From Allodiplogaster sudhausi (Eukaryota > Nematoda > Chromadorea > Rhabditida > Diplogasteridae), in the NCBI GenBank assembly GCA_945643635.1, contig CALZFC010000005.1:5294001-5358000 (forward strand): 64,000 nucleotides of DNA, read 5' to 3'. The notes beneath the pieces are model-generated. The model was given only the letters and a program-made list of their open reading frames with translations. It did not search any database and was not told the DNA's origin. Both the position numbers and the translations under genes were made by a program. Numbering within the stretch: position 1 is the stretch's first letter; every line of letters begins with the position of its first letter. Below, piece by piece: positions 31,001 to 45,900 of this stretch.

Positions 31001-33179
31001 AATGTAGGATAGAGAGAGACACAGCTTCCGAGCTCTCTCTAAATGTTTTACGCTAAATTAAAGACTTGTGATTACATATGGTTGGCTCAACTGCACACAA
31101 AGATTAGAAGAGAATATCAGCTCGGAGTGATAGTTTTAATATGCTTCCTTTATTTCAGATTGCTCTAAATGAGCCTGGCCGCAAAAGCTGCAGTTCCAAG
31201 CGTTCGCAAGAAACCGCCAAAGCAGCGGTTCCATGCGTTCACAAGTAACGGCAAAAAATGAGCGGCCAGGCCCACAGGCGAACCAACCGTGTGGCGGTGC
31301 CTTGAATTCGCCGAACGGAATGCAGAGCCAGGAAGACCCAAGAGTAAGGAGCTACCTCAAACTTGGGTAACTAAACCGGCGTTTGAAAGAAAGCGCTGGA
31401 TGCCTATGAATTTGCGCAACCTACACTTGCCGAGTTTTCGAAGGGAGTTCATGATGCTGAGTGTGCGTACTTGGAATGCTGGCAAAGTGCCAAAAAATTA
31501 TTATTTTAAGAGTTTTACTGCTTTAAAGGTTACATAAAATTACAAAAAAAATCAGAGAGTAAGAGTAGAGTGTGAGAGACATGATAGAACTGTCTCTCTC
31601 TCACTTTCTCTCTCTCTATGTCGTGTCTCTCTCTCTTTCTTTCTAAGTGAACAGGCTACTTCAGGACTTGATCGTGTACTTGTAAGTGTCTGTGAGAACG
31701 CTCAACGTGAATTATATACATCTCTCTGTAGCTCATTACAAAGCTCTTCCTTTGTACAATTCACTGGTATAGAGAGAGAGTCAACTTTCGGTTTCTTTGT
31801 AAGTGTTTTAATGTGTTTTAATAGAAAGACACACATATGTTGACATCGTGCTAAAAACTTTAAATGGCTTGTGAATGCGTTCAATGGCCACGAAAAAATG
31901 CAGATTTTTGCAGAGAGACAGAGGAATACGAGAGGAAGACAGAGAAATAGAGAGAGAGTGGAAAAGTAAGTTGTAAGTGTATGTATTTAATGTATTTCAT
32001 TTGTTTGGCTGTATGTTTGCAAGAGGTGCGAAGTGGTCGACGGAGGTGCGAAGTGAGAGTCGACGTCTGTTTTTCTCTGCCAACGCTATCTCGCCTTTTC
32101 GCGCCTGTGACTTTTTTCTCTAACCTCTCAAAAACGCACCTATAACGGGCTGTTTTCGTCGAGGGGCGGAGCTAAGCGACTGTTTCGTTGTCTAACCTCC
32201 GTGTTTTGCGAGCAGCCTCGGCGATCTCGCGTGTCGCAGGCTCGGCGAACTTTTTTTCTTTTCTCTGCTCGTCTAATCTCTCACATCTGTACGTTTCTCG
32301 TCGCTTTCTCTCACTCTCATGCCTGCTCTCCTCTATTTCTCCCATGGAATTTGCTTGGAGTTACACTTCAGCTTGGGAACTATCTAGAGGAACTTGTGAA
32401 CTATCTAGAGGAACTAGTTAACTAAGTTAAGCTACTTTCTGGAGTACTACTACTTTAGGGAGCCAAACAACTTTAAAGAGCTAAGAAAAGTTTAGGAGTT
32501 TTTAGAGTTCAGGGGCTCACTTAAGCTTAGGGAGTTAAAGAAGAGTTAAGAAGTTTTTAGAGTTTCGGGACTCAGCTAAGCTAAGGAAAGAATAATTAAG
32601 GAGTTTTAGAGTTCAGGGTCTCAGCTAAGCTTAGGGAGCTAAAGAAGAGTTAAGGAGTTTTTAAAGTTTCGGGTCTCAGCAAAGCTTAGGGAGTAAAAGA
32701 AGAGTTAAGGAGTTTTTAGAGTTCAAGGTCTCAGTTAAGCGTAGGGAGTAAAAGAAGAGCTAATCAGTTTTTAGCTGGATTGTAAGAAGAGAACTGAAGA
32801 CATCAAAGGCTTTAAGAAGAGTTCAGAGCACGACAATACACAAAACATCAATTGGCATAATTTTATTATGTACTATTTATTTCAGATGACTCTAAGTGAA
32901 CCTGGCCGCAAAAACTGCGGTTCCAAGCGTTCGAAAGGAACCGCAAAAACTGCAGTTCCATGCGATCGCAATAAACTGCAAAATTCGCAGTTCCATGCGA
33001 TCGGAAGAAACCGCAAAATTCGCAGGTCCAAGCGTTCGCAAGGAACTACAAAAAATGAGCGGCCACGCTCACAGGCGAGCCAGACGTAAGACTGCGCCTC
33101 GAAGTTGCAGATTGAACCGAGTTCTGGAATGCCAGTAAGCCAGTGCAACCTATACTTTACGGGTTTTCGACCAAAATTT

Positions 33180-33860
33180 TTTTCTCTATTTCGCTGTAAC
33201 AGGCAATTTCAGGACTTGGACTTATACTTGTAAGTGTATGTCAAAATGCTTAACGTGAATTATACACAGCTCTCTGTAGCTCATTACAAAGCTCTTACTT
33301 TGTAGATTTCACTGGTATAGAGAGAGAATCAACTTTTGGTCTCTTTGTATGTGTTTTAATCGGAAAAAACGCATAAACGCACATATGTTGGCATCGTGCC
33401 AAAAACTTTAAATGACTTGTGAATGTGTTCAATGGACACGAGAAAAATGCAAATTTTTGCAGAGAGGCAGAGGAATGCAAGAGGAAGAGAGATAAATAGA
33501 GAGAGAGTGGAAAAGTAAGTTGTAAGTGTATATATTTAATGTTTTGCATGTGTTTGGCTGCATGTGTGGTTGAGACAGCGCGAATTGGCAAAGTGCCAAT
33601 AATTATGAGGTGCGAAGAAATGAGCGAAATGAGGTGCAATGTGTGTTTTTTTCTGCTTGCGCAGATTTTTTGCGATTTATTATGAATATTAACGTTAAGT
33701 ATTGTGTACTTACAGAGTTGTAAGCAGCATAATTGAAACTTTTGAGTTTAAAAAGCCTAAGGTCCTCGCACGAATTTGATCGTACTGTAGACGGCAAGAG
33801 TTTTACTGAGAGCTTATTGGTCGGCTGAGGGGAGGAGCTTAAAGTGCTCTTCTTATCATG
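33180..33860 (+). repeat. Diverged variant of the splice-signal/NFI module
   Basis: This copy differs from its relatives (for instance 25,900-26,200) at many positions yet keeps the 27-nt candidate exon, GTAAGTGT donor, two perfect TTGGC(N5)GCCAA palindromes (33,388-33,402 and 33,585-33,599), TTTTTGCAG and the GGAAAAGTAAGTTG donor, and ends with TTATTGGTC and GGGGAGGAGC. It is duplicated at 52,802-53,482. Confidence 0.6.
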
Positions 33861-36800
33861 TGTTCTAAGCGCTACTATAGAAATCTTCAAATTTTTCTGG
33901 TCATTTTGAGCAATCAACTATGTTTCTGCGATAAAAATGAAGCAAGATACAAAGAAATTGCCTTTCCCGAAACCACTACACGTTGAGCTAAGAAGGCCAT
34001 CTCAGCTCGACGTCACGTCAAGACAAGAAGGCCATCTCAGCTCGGCGTCACGTCAAGCCAAGAAGGCCATCTCAACTCGACGTCACGTCAAGCCAAGAAG
34101 GCCATCTCAGCTCGACGTCACGTCAAGCCAAGAAGGCCATCTCAGCTCGACGTCACGTCAAGCTAAGAAGGCCATTCCATGTGTTCGCAAGGAACATCAA
34201 AAAATGAGCGGCCAGGCTCACAGGCTAACCAACCGTGAGGCGGGGCCTGGAATTCGCCGATTAAACCGATTTCTGGGATGCCCATGAACCGGCGCACACT
34301 ATACTTGACGGTTTTTCGACCAAAATTTTTTTCTCAGCGGGGCCAATTTTTTTTGTTCTCAGACCTCGGATGAGGAAACTTCTTTTAAATGTCTAATCGT
34401 TCAGACTTACTTTTATACAACATTACATTGCTAAAAAAACCGCCTTTCTCTGTAGAAAAATGTAGGATAGAGAGAGACACAGCTTCCGAGCTCTCTCTAA
34501 ATGTTTTACGCTAAATTAAAGACTTGTGATTACATATGGTTGGCTCAACTGCACACAAAGATTAGAAGAGAATATCAGCTCGGAGTGATAGTTTTAATAT
34601 GCTTCCTTTATTTCAGATTGCTCTAAATGAGCCTGGCCGCAAAAGCTGCAGTTCCAAGCGTTCGCAAGAAACCGCCAAAGCAGCGGTTCCATGCGTTCAC
34701 AAGTAACGGCAAAAAATGAGCGGCCAGGCCCACAGGCGAACCAACCGTGTGGCGGTGCCTTGAATTCGCCGAACGGAATGCAGAGCCAGGAAGACCCAAG
34801 AGTGAGGAGCTACCTCAAACTTTGAAAGAAAGCGCTGGATGCCTATGAATTTGCGCAACCTACACTTGCCGAGTTTTCGAAGGGAGTTCATGATGCTGAG
34901 TGTGCCTACTTGGAATGCTGGCAAAGTGCCAAAAAATTATTATTTTAAGAGTTTTACTGCTTTAAAGGTTACATAAAATTACAAAAAAAATCAGAGAGTA
35001 AGAGTAGAGTGTGAGAGACATGATAGAACTGTCTCTCTCTCTCTCTTTCTCTCTCTCTATGTCGTATCTCTCTCTCTTTCTTTCTAAGTGAACAGGCTAC
35101 TTCAGGACTTGATCGTGTACTTGTAAGTGTCTGTGAGAACGCTCAACGTGAATTATATACATCTCTCTGTAGCTCATTACAAAGCTCTTCCTTTGTACAA
35201 TTCACTGGTATAGAGAGAGAGTCAACTTTCGGTTTCTTTGTAAGTGTTTTAATGTGTTTTAATAGAAAGACACACATATGTTGACATCGTGCTAAAAACT
35301 TTAAATGGCTTGTGAATGCGTTCAATGGCCACGAAAAAATGCAGATTTTTGCAGAGAGACAGAGGAATACGAGAGGAAGACAGAGAAATAGAGAGAGAGT
35401 GGAAAAGTAAGTTGTAAGTGTATGTATTTAATGTATTTCATTTGTTTGGCTGTATGTTTGCAAGAGGTGCGAAGTGGTCGACGGAGGTGCGAAGTGAGAG
35501 TCGACGTCTGTTTTTCTCTGCCAACGCTATCTCGCCTTTTCGCGCCTGTGACTTTTTTCTCTAACCTCTCAAAAACGCACCTATAACGGGCTGTTTTCGT
35601 CGAGGGGCGGAGCTAAGCGACTGTTTCGTTGTCTAACCTCCGTGTTTTGCGAGCAGCCTCGGCGATCTCGCGTGTCGCAGGCTCGGCGAACTTTTTTTCT
35701 TTTCTCTGCTCGTCTAATCTCTCACATCTGTACGTTTCTCGTCGCTTTCTCTCACTCTCATGCCTGCTCTCCTCTATTTCTCTAATGCAATTTGCTTGGA
35801 GTTACACTTCAGCTTGGGAACTATCTAGAGGAATGAACTATCTAGAGGAACTAGTTAACTAAGTTACGCTATTTCTGGGACTACCGCTATTTTAGGGAGC
35901 TTAAGAGCTTAAAGAAGAGTTTAGGAGTTTTTAGAGTTTTGGGGCTCAGTTAAGCTTTAGGAATTTTTAGAGTTTTGGGGCTCAGTTAAGCTTAGGCAGT
36001 TAAAGAAGAGTTAAGGAGTTTTTAGAGTTCAGGGTCTCAGCTAAGCTTAGGGAGTTAAAGAAGAGTTAAGGAGTTTTTTAAAGTTTCGGGACTCAGCTAA
36101 GCTTAGGGAGTAAAAAGCTAATGAGCTTTTAGCTGGAGTGCAAGAACAGAAAGAAAGACATCAAAGGTTTGAAGAAGAGTTCAGAGCACGCCAAAGAGCT
36201 TACGAATACAGCACATCAGAAAGCATGCGAAGTTTAAGAGTTTAAGTAAATCTATGCACTAATAAAGACTCCTAATTTTTCAGGTAATTCTAAGCTGCAC
36301 ATCGTCATTTTACAATTAATAAAAAAACATTAAAAAAGCCCTATCCCGGCTCCACTGCACGTAGAGCCAAGAAGGCCATCTCAACTCGACGTCACGTCAA
36401 GCCAAGAAGGCCATCTCAGCTCGACGTTACGTCAAGCCAAGAAGGCCATCTCAGCTCGACGTCACGTCAAGATAAGAAGGCCATCTCAGCTCGACGTCAC
36501 GTCAAGCTAAGAAGGCCATTCCATGTGTTCGCAAGGAACATTAAAAAATGAGCGGCCAGGCTCACAGGCTAACAAATCGTGAGGCGGTGTCTGGAATTCG
36601 CCGATTAAATCGATTTCTGGGATGCCCATGAACCGGCGCACACTATACTTGACGGCTTTTCGAACAAAATTTTTTTCTCAGCGGGGACAATTTTTTTTGT
36701 TCTCAGACCTCGGATGAGGAAACTTCTTTTAAATGTCTAATCGTTCAGACTTACTTTTATACAACATTACATAGCTAAAAAAACCGCCTTTCTCTGTAGA

Positions 36801-38814
36801 AAAATGTAGGATAGAGAGAGACACAGCTTCCGAGCTCTCTCTAAATGTTTTACGCTAAATTAAAGACTTGTGATTACATATGGTTGGCTCAACTGCACAC
36901 AAAGATTAGAAGAGAATATCAGCTCGGAGTGATAGTTTTAATATGCTTCCTTTATTTCAGATTGCTCTAAATGAGCCTGGCCGCAAAAGCTGCAGTTCCA
37001 AGCGTTCGCAAGAAACCGCCAAAGCAGCGGTTCCATGCGTTCACAAGTAACGGCAAAAAATGAGCAGCCAGGCCCACAGGCGAACCAACCGTGTGGCGGT
37101 GCCTTGAATTCGCCGAACGGAATGCAGAGCCAGGAAGACCCAAGAGTGAGGAGCTACCTCAAACTTGGGTAACTAAACCGGCGTTTGAAAGAAAGCGCTG
37201 GATGCCTATGAATTTGCGCAACCTACACTTGCCGAGTTTTCGAAGGGAGTTCATGATGCTGAGTGTGCGTACTTGGAATGCTGGCAAAGTGCCAAAAAAT
37301 TATTATTTTAAGAGTTTTACTGCTTTAAAGGTTACATAAAATTACAAAAAAAATCAGAGAGTAAGAGTAGAGTGTGAGAGACATGTTAGAACTGTCTCTC
37401 TCTCACTTTCTCTCTCTCTATGTCGTGTCTCTCTCTCTTTCTTTCTAAGTGAACAGGCTACTTCAGGACTTGATCGTGTACTTGTAAGTGTCTGTGAGAA
37501 CGCTCAACGTGAATTATATACATCTCTCTGTAGCTCATTACAAAGCTCTTCCTTTGTACAATTCACTGGTATAGAGAGAGAGTCAACTTTCCGTTTCTTT
37601 GTAAGTGTTTTAATGTGTTTTAATGGAAAGACACACATATGTTGACATCGTGCTAAAAACTTTAAATGGCTTGTGAATGCGTTCAATGGCCACGAAAAAA
37701 TGCAGATTTTTGCAGAGAGACAGAGGAATACGAGAGGAAGACAGAGAAATAGAGAGAGAGTGGAAAAGTAAGTTGTAAGTGTATGTATTTAATGTATTTC
37801 ATTTGTTTGGCTGTATGTTTGCAAGAGGTGCGAAGTGGTCGACGGAGGTGCGAAGTGAGAGTCGACGTCTGTTTTTCTCTGCCAACGCTATCTCGCCTTT
37901 TCGCGCCTGTGACTTTTTTTCTCTAACCTCTCAAAACGCACCTATAACGGGCTGTTTTCGTCGAGGGGCGGAGCTAAGCGACTGTTTCGTTGTCTAACCT
38001 CCGTGTTTTGCGAGCAGCCTCGGCGATCTCGCGTGTCGCAGCCTCGGCGAACTTTTTTTTTCTTTTCTCTGCTCGTCTAATCTCTCACATCTGTACGTTT
38101 CTCGTCGCTTTCTCTCACTCTCATGCCTGCTCTCCTCTATTTCTCCCATGCAATTTGCTTGGAGTTACACTTCAGCTTGGGAACTATCTAGAGGAATACA
38201 CTTCAGCTTGGGAACTATCTAGAGGAACTAGTTAACTAAGTTACGCTATTTCCGGGACTACCGCTATTTTAGGGAGCTTAAGAGCTTAAAAGAGCTAAGA
38301 AGAGTTTAGGAGTTTTTAGAGTTTTGGGGCTCAGTTAAGCTTTAGGAATTTTTAGAGTTTTGGGGCTCAGTTAAGCTTAGGGAGTTAAAGAAGAGTTAAG
38401 GAGTTTTTAGAGTTCAGGGTCTCAGCTAAGCTTAGGGAGTTAAAGAAGAGTTAAGGAGTTTTTTAAAGTTTCGGGACTCAGCTAAGCTTAGGGAGTAAAA
38501 AGCTAATGAGCTTTTAGCTGGAGTGCAAGAACAGAAAGAAAGACATCAAAGGTTTGAAGAAGAGTTCAGAGCACGCCAAAGAGCTTACGAATACAGCACA
38601 TCAGAAAGCATGCGAAGTTTAAGAGTTTAAGTAAATCTATGCACTAATAAAGACTCCTAATTTTTCAGGTAATTCTAAGCTGCACATCGTCATTTTACAA
38701 TTAATAAAAAAACCATTAAAAAAGGCCAATCCCGGCTCCACTGCACGTAGAGCGAAGAAGGCCATCTCAGCTCGACGGCACGCCGAGCCAAGACGGCCAA
38801 CTCAGCTCAACTTA

Positions 38815-39006
38815 ATGCAGAGCCAGGACGGCGGAGTCAAGTTGAGGAGCAACCTCAAGCTTGGGAAATTAAACCGACTTTGGACGAAAACGCTGGATGC
38901 CTATGAATTTGCGCAACCTACACTTGCCGAGTTTTCAAAGGGAGTTCATGATGCTGAGTGTGCGTACTTGGAATGCTGGCAAAGTGCCAAAAAATTATTA
39001 TTTTAA
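38815..39006 (+). other. 63-codon open frame in the 3.8-kb unit, doubtful coding
   Basis: The frame starts MQSQDGGVKL and ends in TAA. It is present in all 3.8-kb units (42,615; 46,416; 58,437; 62,251), but related copies near 24,040, 31,320 and 40,940 have an in-frame stop after about 16 codons and frame changes. No family is recognised. I list it because it is the most protein-like small frame of the satellite, but consider it non-coding. Confidence 0.15.
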
Positions 39007-39909
39007 GAGTTTTACTGCTTTAAACGATACATAAAATTACAAAAAAAATCAGAGAGTAAGAGTAGAGTGGGAGAGACATGATCGAACTCTCTCTCTCTCT
39101 CTTTCTCTCTCTAAGTCGTCTCTCTCTCTCTTTCTTTCAATGTGAACAGGCTTCTTCAGGACTTGATCGTTTACTTGTAAGTGTCTGGGAGAACGCTCAA
39201 CGTGAATTATATACATCTCTCTGTAGCTCATTACAAAGCTCTTTCTTTGTAAAATTCACTGGTATAGAGAGAGAGTCAACTTTCGGTCTCTTTGTAAGTG
39301 CTTTAATGTGTTTTAATCGGAAAAAAATGCGTAAACGCACACATGTTGGCATTGTGCCAAAAACTTTAAATGACTTGTGAATGCGTTAAATGGACACGAA
39401 AAAATTCAGATTTTTGCAGAGAGACAGAGGAATGCGAGAAGAAGACAGAGAAATAGAGAGAGAGTGGAAAAGTAAGTTGTAAGTGTATATATTTAATGTT
39501 TTTCATGTGTTTGGCTGTATGTTTGCAAGAGGTGCGAAGTGGTCGTCGGAGGTGCGAAGTGAGAGTCGACGTCTGTTTTTCTCTGCCAATGCTCGCAGTG
39601 ATAGTTTTAATATGATTCCTTTTTTCAGATTGCTCTAAATGAGCCTGGCCGCAAAAACTGCAGTTTCCAAACGGTCGCAAGGAACCGCAAAAGCTGCAGT
39701 TCCAAGCGTTCGCAAGGAACCGCCAAAGCAGCGGTTCTATGCGTTCGCAAGTAACGGCAAAAAATGAGCGGCACAGGCGAACCAACCGTGTGGCGGTGCC
39801 TTGAATTCGCCGATTAAACCGATTTCTGGGATGCCCATGAACCGGCGCACACTATACTTGACGGCTTTTCGACCAAAAATTTCATATGGCTCCATGTCTT
39901 GAATGGCGC

Positions 39910-39924
39910 TTGGCAACTTGCCAA
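39910..39924 (+). promoter_or_regulatory. NFI-type palindrome, representative of the 3.8-kb unit
   Basis: TTGGCAACTTGCCAA is a perfect TTGGC(N5)GCCAA site. The same 15-mer occurs at 43,710, 47,511, 59,532 and 63,346, and in other contexts at 16,768, 20,607, 22,359, 29,640 and 49,263. Binding by nuclear factor I is inferred from the consensus only. Confidence 0.55.
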
Positions 39925-42900
39925 GCTGCGAGAGACACTTTATCGTTGTACTTTAATTACTTAAGATGCATCAGAAGAACCGCTTTTCTCTGCAGCATCC
40001 GACACCATAGAGAGATGCGGCTCTTTTAGGCTCTCTCTATTTTTAATTCTATTTTAAAGAGTTTTTGTGGTCAAGCCAAGAAGGCCATCTCAACTCGACG
40101 TCACGTCGAGTCAAGAAGGCCATCTCAGCTCGGCGTCACGTCAAGCCAAGAAGGCCATCTCAACTCGACGTCACGTCAAGTCAAGAAGGCCATCTCAGCT
40201 CGGCGTCACGTCAAGCCAAGAAGGCCATCTCAACTCGACGTCACGTCAAGCCAAGAAGGCCATCTCAACTCGACGTCACGTCAAGCTAAGAAGGCCATTC
40301 CATGTGTTCGCAAGGAACATCAAAAAATGAGCGGCCAGGCTCACAGGCTAACCAACCGTGAGGCGGTGCCTGGAATTCGCCGATTAAACCGATTTCTGGG
40401 ATGCCCATGAACCGGCGCACACTATACTTGACGGCTTTTCGATCAAAATTTTTTTCTCAGCGGGTCAATTTTTTTTTTCTCAGACCTCGGATGAGGAAAC
40501 TTCTTTTAAATGTCTAATCGTTCAGACTTACTTTTATACAACATTACATAGCTAAAAAAAACCGCCTTTCTCTGTAGAAAAATGTAGGATAGAGAGAGAC
40601 ACAGCTTCCGAGCTCTCTCTAAATGTTTTACGCTAAATTAAAGACTTGTGATTTCATATGGCTGGCTCAACTGCACACAAAGATTTGAAGAGAATATCAG
40701 CTCGGAGTGATAGTTTTAATATGCTTCCTTTATTTCAGATTGCTCTAAATGAGCTTGGCCGCAAAAACTGCAGTTCCAAACGGTCGCAAGGAACCGCAAA
40801 AGCTGCAGTTCCAAGCGTTCGCAAGAAACCGCCAAAGCAGCGGTTCCATGCGTTCACAAGTAACGGCAAAAAATGAGCGGCCAGGCCCACAGGCGAACCA
40901 ACCGTGTGGCGGTGCCTTGAATTCGCCGAACGGAATGCAGAGCCAGGAAGACCCAAGAGTGAGGAGCTACGTCAAACTTGGGTAACTAAACCGGCGTTTG
41001 AAAGAAAGCGCTGGATGCCTATGAATTTGCGCAACCTACACTTGCCGAGTTTTCGAAGGGAGTTCATGATGCTGAGTGTGCGTACTTGGAATGCTGGCAA
41101 AGTGCCAAAAAATTATTATTTTAAGAGTTTTACTGCTTTAAAGGTTACATAAAATTACAAAAAAAATCAGAGAGTAAGAGTAGAGTGTGAGAGACATGAT
41201 AGAACTGTCTCTCTCTCACTTTCTCTCTCTCTATGTCGTCTCTCTCTCTCTTTCTTTCTAAGTGAACAGGCTACTTCAGGACTTGATCGTGTACTTGTAA
41301 GTGTCTGTGAGAACGCTCAACGTGAATTATATACATCTCTCTGTAGCTCATTACAAAGCTCTTCCTTTGTACAATTCACTGGTATAGAGAGAGAGTCAAC
41401 TTTCCGTTTCTTTGTAAGTGTTTTAATGTGTTTTAATGGAAAGACACACATATGTTGACATCGTGCTAAAAACTTTAAATGGCTTGTGAATGCGTTCAAT
41501 GGCCACGAAAAAATGCAGATTTTTGCAGAGAGACAGAGGAATACGAGAGGAAGACAGAGAAATAGAGAGAGAGTGGAAAAGTAAGTTGTAAGTGTATGTA
41601 TTTAATGTATTTCATTTGTTTGGCTGTATGTTTGCAAGAGGTGCGAAGTGGTCGAAGGAGGTGCGAAGTGAGAGTCGACGTCTGTTTTTCTCTGCCAACG
41701 CTATCTCGCCTTTTCGCGCCTGTGACTTTTTTTCTCTAACCTCTCAAAAACGCACCTATAACGGGCTGTTTTCGTCGAGGGGCGGAGCTAAGCGACTGTT
41801 TCGTTGTCTAACCTCCGTGTTTTGCGAGCAGCCTCGGTGATCTCGCGTGTCGCAGCCTCGGCGAACTTGTTTTTCTTTTCTCTGCTCGTCTGATCTCTCG
41901 ACTCATACCGCACTCTCGTCGTTTCTGCAGCTCTCATGCCTGCTCTCCTCTATTTCTCCCATGCATTTTGGTCCTAGTGACACTTCTGCTTGTGAACTAT
42001 CTAGAGGATGGGAACTATCTAGAGGAACTAGTTAACTAAGTTACGCTATTTCCGGGACTACCGCTATTTTAGGGAGCTTAAGAGCTTAAAAGAGCTAAGA
42101 AGAGTTTAGGAGTTTTTAGAGTTTTGGGGCTCAGTTAAGCTTTAGGAATTTTTAGAGTTTTGGGGCTCAGTTAAGCTTAGGGAGTTAAAGAAGAGTTAAG
42201 GAGTTTTTAGAGTTCAGGGTCTCAGCTAAGCTTAGGGAGTTAAAGAAGAGTTAAGGAGTTTTTTAAAGTTTCGGGACTCAGCTAAGCTTAGGGAGTAAAA
42301 AGCTAATGAGCTTTTAGCTGGAGTGCAAGAACAGAAAGAAAGACATCAAAGGTTTGAAGAAGAGTTCAGAGCACGCCAAAGAGCTTACGAATACAGCACA
42401 TCAGAAAGCATGCGAAGTTTAAGAGTTTAAGTAAATCTATGCACTAATAAAGACTCCTAATTTTTCAGGTAATTCTAAGCTGCACATCGTCATTTTACAA
42501 TTAATAAAAAAACCATTAAAAAAGGCCAATCCCGGCTCCACTGCACGTAGAGCGAAGAAGGCCATCTCAGCTCGACGGCACGCCGAGCCAAGACGGCCAA
42601 CTCAGCTCAACTTAATGCAGAGCCAGGACGGCGGAGTCAAGTTGAGGAGCAACCTCAAGCTTGGGAAATTAAACCGACTTTGGACGAAAACGCTGGATGC
42701 CTATGAATTTGCGCAACCTACACTTGCCGAGTTTTCAAAGGGAGTTCATGATGCTGAGTGTGCGTACTTGGAATGCTGGCAAAGTGCCAAAAAATTATTA
42801 TTTTAAGAGTTTTACTGCTTTAAACGATACATAAAATTACAAAAAAAATCAGAGAGTAAGAGTAGAGTGGGAGAGACATGATCGAACTCTCTCTCTCTCT

Positions 42901-45900
42901 CTTTCTCTCTCTAAGTCGTCTCTCTCTCTCTTTCTTTCAATGTGAACAGGCTTCTTCAGGACTTGATCGTTTACTTGTAAGTGTCTGGGAGAACGCTCAA
43001 CGTGAATTATATACATCTCTCTGTAGCTCATTACAAAGCTCTTTCTTTGTAAAATTCACTGGTATAGAGAGAGAGTCAACTTTCGGTCTCTTTGTAAGTG
43101 CTTTAATGTGTTTTAATCGGAAAAAAATGCGTAAACGCACACATGTTGGCATTGTGCCAAAAACTTTAAATGACTTGTGAATGCGTTAAATGGACACGAA
43201 AAAATTCAGATTTTTGCAGAGAGACAGAGGAATGCGAGAAGAAGACAGAGAAATAGAGAGAGAGTGGAAAAGTAAGTTGTAAGTGTATATATTTAATGTT
43301 TTTCATGTGTTTGGCTGTATGTTTGCAAGAGGTGCGAAGTGGTCGTCGGAGGTGCGAAGTGAGAGTCGACGTCTGTTTTTCTCTGCCAATGCTCGCAGTG
43401 ATAGTTTTAATATGATTCCTTTTTTCAGATTGCTCTAAATGAGCCTGGCCGCAAAAACTGCAGTTTCCAAACGGTCGCAAGGAACCGCAAAAGCTGCAGT
43501 TCCAAGCGTTCGCAAGGAACCGCCAAAGCAGCGGTTCTATGCGTTCGCAAGTAACGGCAAAAAATGAGCGGCACAGGCGAACCAACCGTGTGGCGGTGCC
43601 TTGAATTCGCCGATTAAACCGATTTCTGGGATGCCCATGAACCGGCGCACACTATACTTGACGGCTTTTCGACCAAAAATTTCATATGGCTCCATGTCTT
43701 GAATGGCGCTTGGCAACTTGCCAAGCTGCGAGAGACACTTTATCGTTGTACTTTAATTACTTAAGATGCATCAGAAGAACCGCTTTTCTCTGCAGCATCC
43801 GACACCATAGAGAGATGCGGCTCTTTTAGGCTCTCTCTATTTTTAATTCTATTTTAAAGAGTTTTTGTGGTCAAGCCAAGAAGGCCATCTCAACTCGACG
43901 TCACGTCAAGTCAAGAAGGCCATCTCAGCTCGGCGTCACGTCAAGCCAAGAAGGTCATCTCAACTCGACGTCACGTCAAGCCAAGAAGGCCATCTCAACT
44001 CGACGTCACGTCAAGCCAAGAAGGCCATCTCAGCTCGACGTCACGTCAAGCCAAGAAGGCCATCTCAGCTCGACGTCACGTCAAGCTAAGAAGGCCATTC
44101 CATGTGTTCGCAAGGAACATCAAAAAATGAGCGGCCAGGCTCACAGGCTAACCAACCGTGAGGCGGTGCCTGGAATTCGCCGATTAAACCGATTTCTGGG
44201 ATGCCCATGAACCGGCGCACACTATACTTGACGGCTTTTCGATCAAAATTTTTTTCTCAGCGGGGTCAATTTTTTTTTTCTCAGACCTCGGATGAGGAAA
44301 CTTCTTTTAAATGTCTAATCGTTCAGACTTACTTTTATACAACATTACATAGCTAAAAAAAACCGCCTTTCTCTGTAGAAAAATGTAGGATAGAGAGAGA
44401 CACAGCTTCCGAGCTCTCTCTAAATGTTTTACGCTAAATTAAAGACTTGTGATTTCATATGGCTGGCTCAACTGCACACAAAGATTTGAAGAGAATATCA
44501 GCTCGGAGTGATAGTTTTAATATGCTTCCTTTATTTCAGATTGCTCTAAATGGGCTTGGCCGCAAAAACTGCAGTTCCAAACGGTCGCAAGGAACCGCAA
44601 AAGCTGCAGTTCCAAGCGTTCGCAAGAAACCGCCAAAGCAGCGGTTCCATGCGTTCACAAGTAACGGCAAAAAATGAGCGGCCAGGCACACAGGCGAACC
44701 AACCGTGTGGCGGTGCCTTGAATTCGCCGAACGGAATGCAGAGCCAGGAAGACCCAAGAGTGAGGAGCTACGTCAAACTTGGGTAACTAAACCGGCGTTT
44801 GAAAGAAAGCGCTGGATGCCTATGAATTTGCGCAACCTACACTTGCCGAGTTTTCGAAGGGAGTTCATGATGCTGAGTGTGCGTACTTGGAATGCTGGCA
44901 AAGTGCCAAAAAATTATTATTTTAAGAGTTTTACTGCTTTAAAGGTTACATAAAATTACAAAAAAAATCAGAGAGTAAGAGTAGAGTGTGAGAGACATGA
45001 TAGAACTGTCTCTCTCTCACTTTCTCTCTCTCTATGTCGTCTCTCTCTCTCTTTCTTTCTAAGTGAACAGGCTACTTCAGGACTTGATCGTGTACTTGTA
45101 AGTGTCTGTGAGAACGCTCAACGTGAATTATATACATCTCTCTGTAGCTCATTACAAAGCTCTTCCTTTGTACAATTCACTGGTATAGAGAGAGAGTCAA
45201 CTTTCCGTTTCTTTGTAAGTGTTTTAATGTGTTTTAATGGAAAGACACACATATGTTGACATCGTGCTAAAAACTTTAAATGGCTTGTGAATGCGTTCAA
45301 TGGCCACGAAAAAATGCAGATTTTTGCAGAGAGACAGAGGAATACGAGAGGAAGACAGAGAAATAGAGAGAGAGTGGAAAAGTAAGTTGTAAGTGTATGT
45401 ATTTAATGTATTTCATTTGTTTGGCTGTATGTTTGCAAGAGGTGCGAAGTGGTCGAAGGAGGTGCGAAGTGAGAGTCGACGTCTGTTTTTCTCTGCCAAC
45501 GCTATCTCGCCTTTTCGCGCCTGTGACTTTTTTTCTCTAACCTCTCAAAAACGCACCTATAACGGGCTGTTTTCGTCGAGGGGCGGAGCTAAGCGACTGT
45601 TTCGTTGTCTAACCTCCGTGTTTTGCGAGCAGCCTCGGTGATCTCGCGTGTCGCAGCCTCGGCGAACTTGTTTTTCTTTTCTCTGCTCGTCTGATCTCTC
45701 GACTCATACCGCACTCTCGTCGTTTCTGCAGCTCTCATGCCTGCTCTCCTCTATTTCTCCCATGCATTTTGGTCCTAGTGACACTTCTGCTTGTGAACTA
45801 TCTAGAGGATGGGAACTATCTAGAGGAACTAGTTAACTAAGTTACGCTATTTCCGGGACTACCGCTATTTTAGGGAGCTTAAGAGCTTAAAAGAGCTAAG

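Noticed and set aside
40020..40060. Histone-type 3' stem-loop (GGCTCTTTTAGGCTC)
   Set aside because: The flanks are direct copies (GGCTC ... GGCTC), not complementary, so the histone hairpin cannot form, and no histone frame is nearby.
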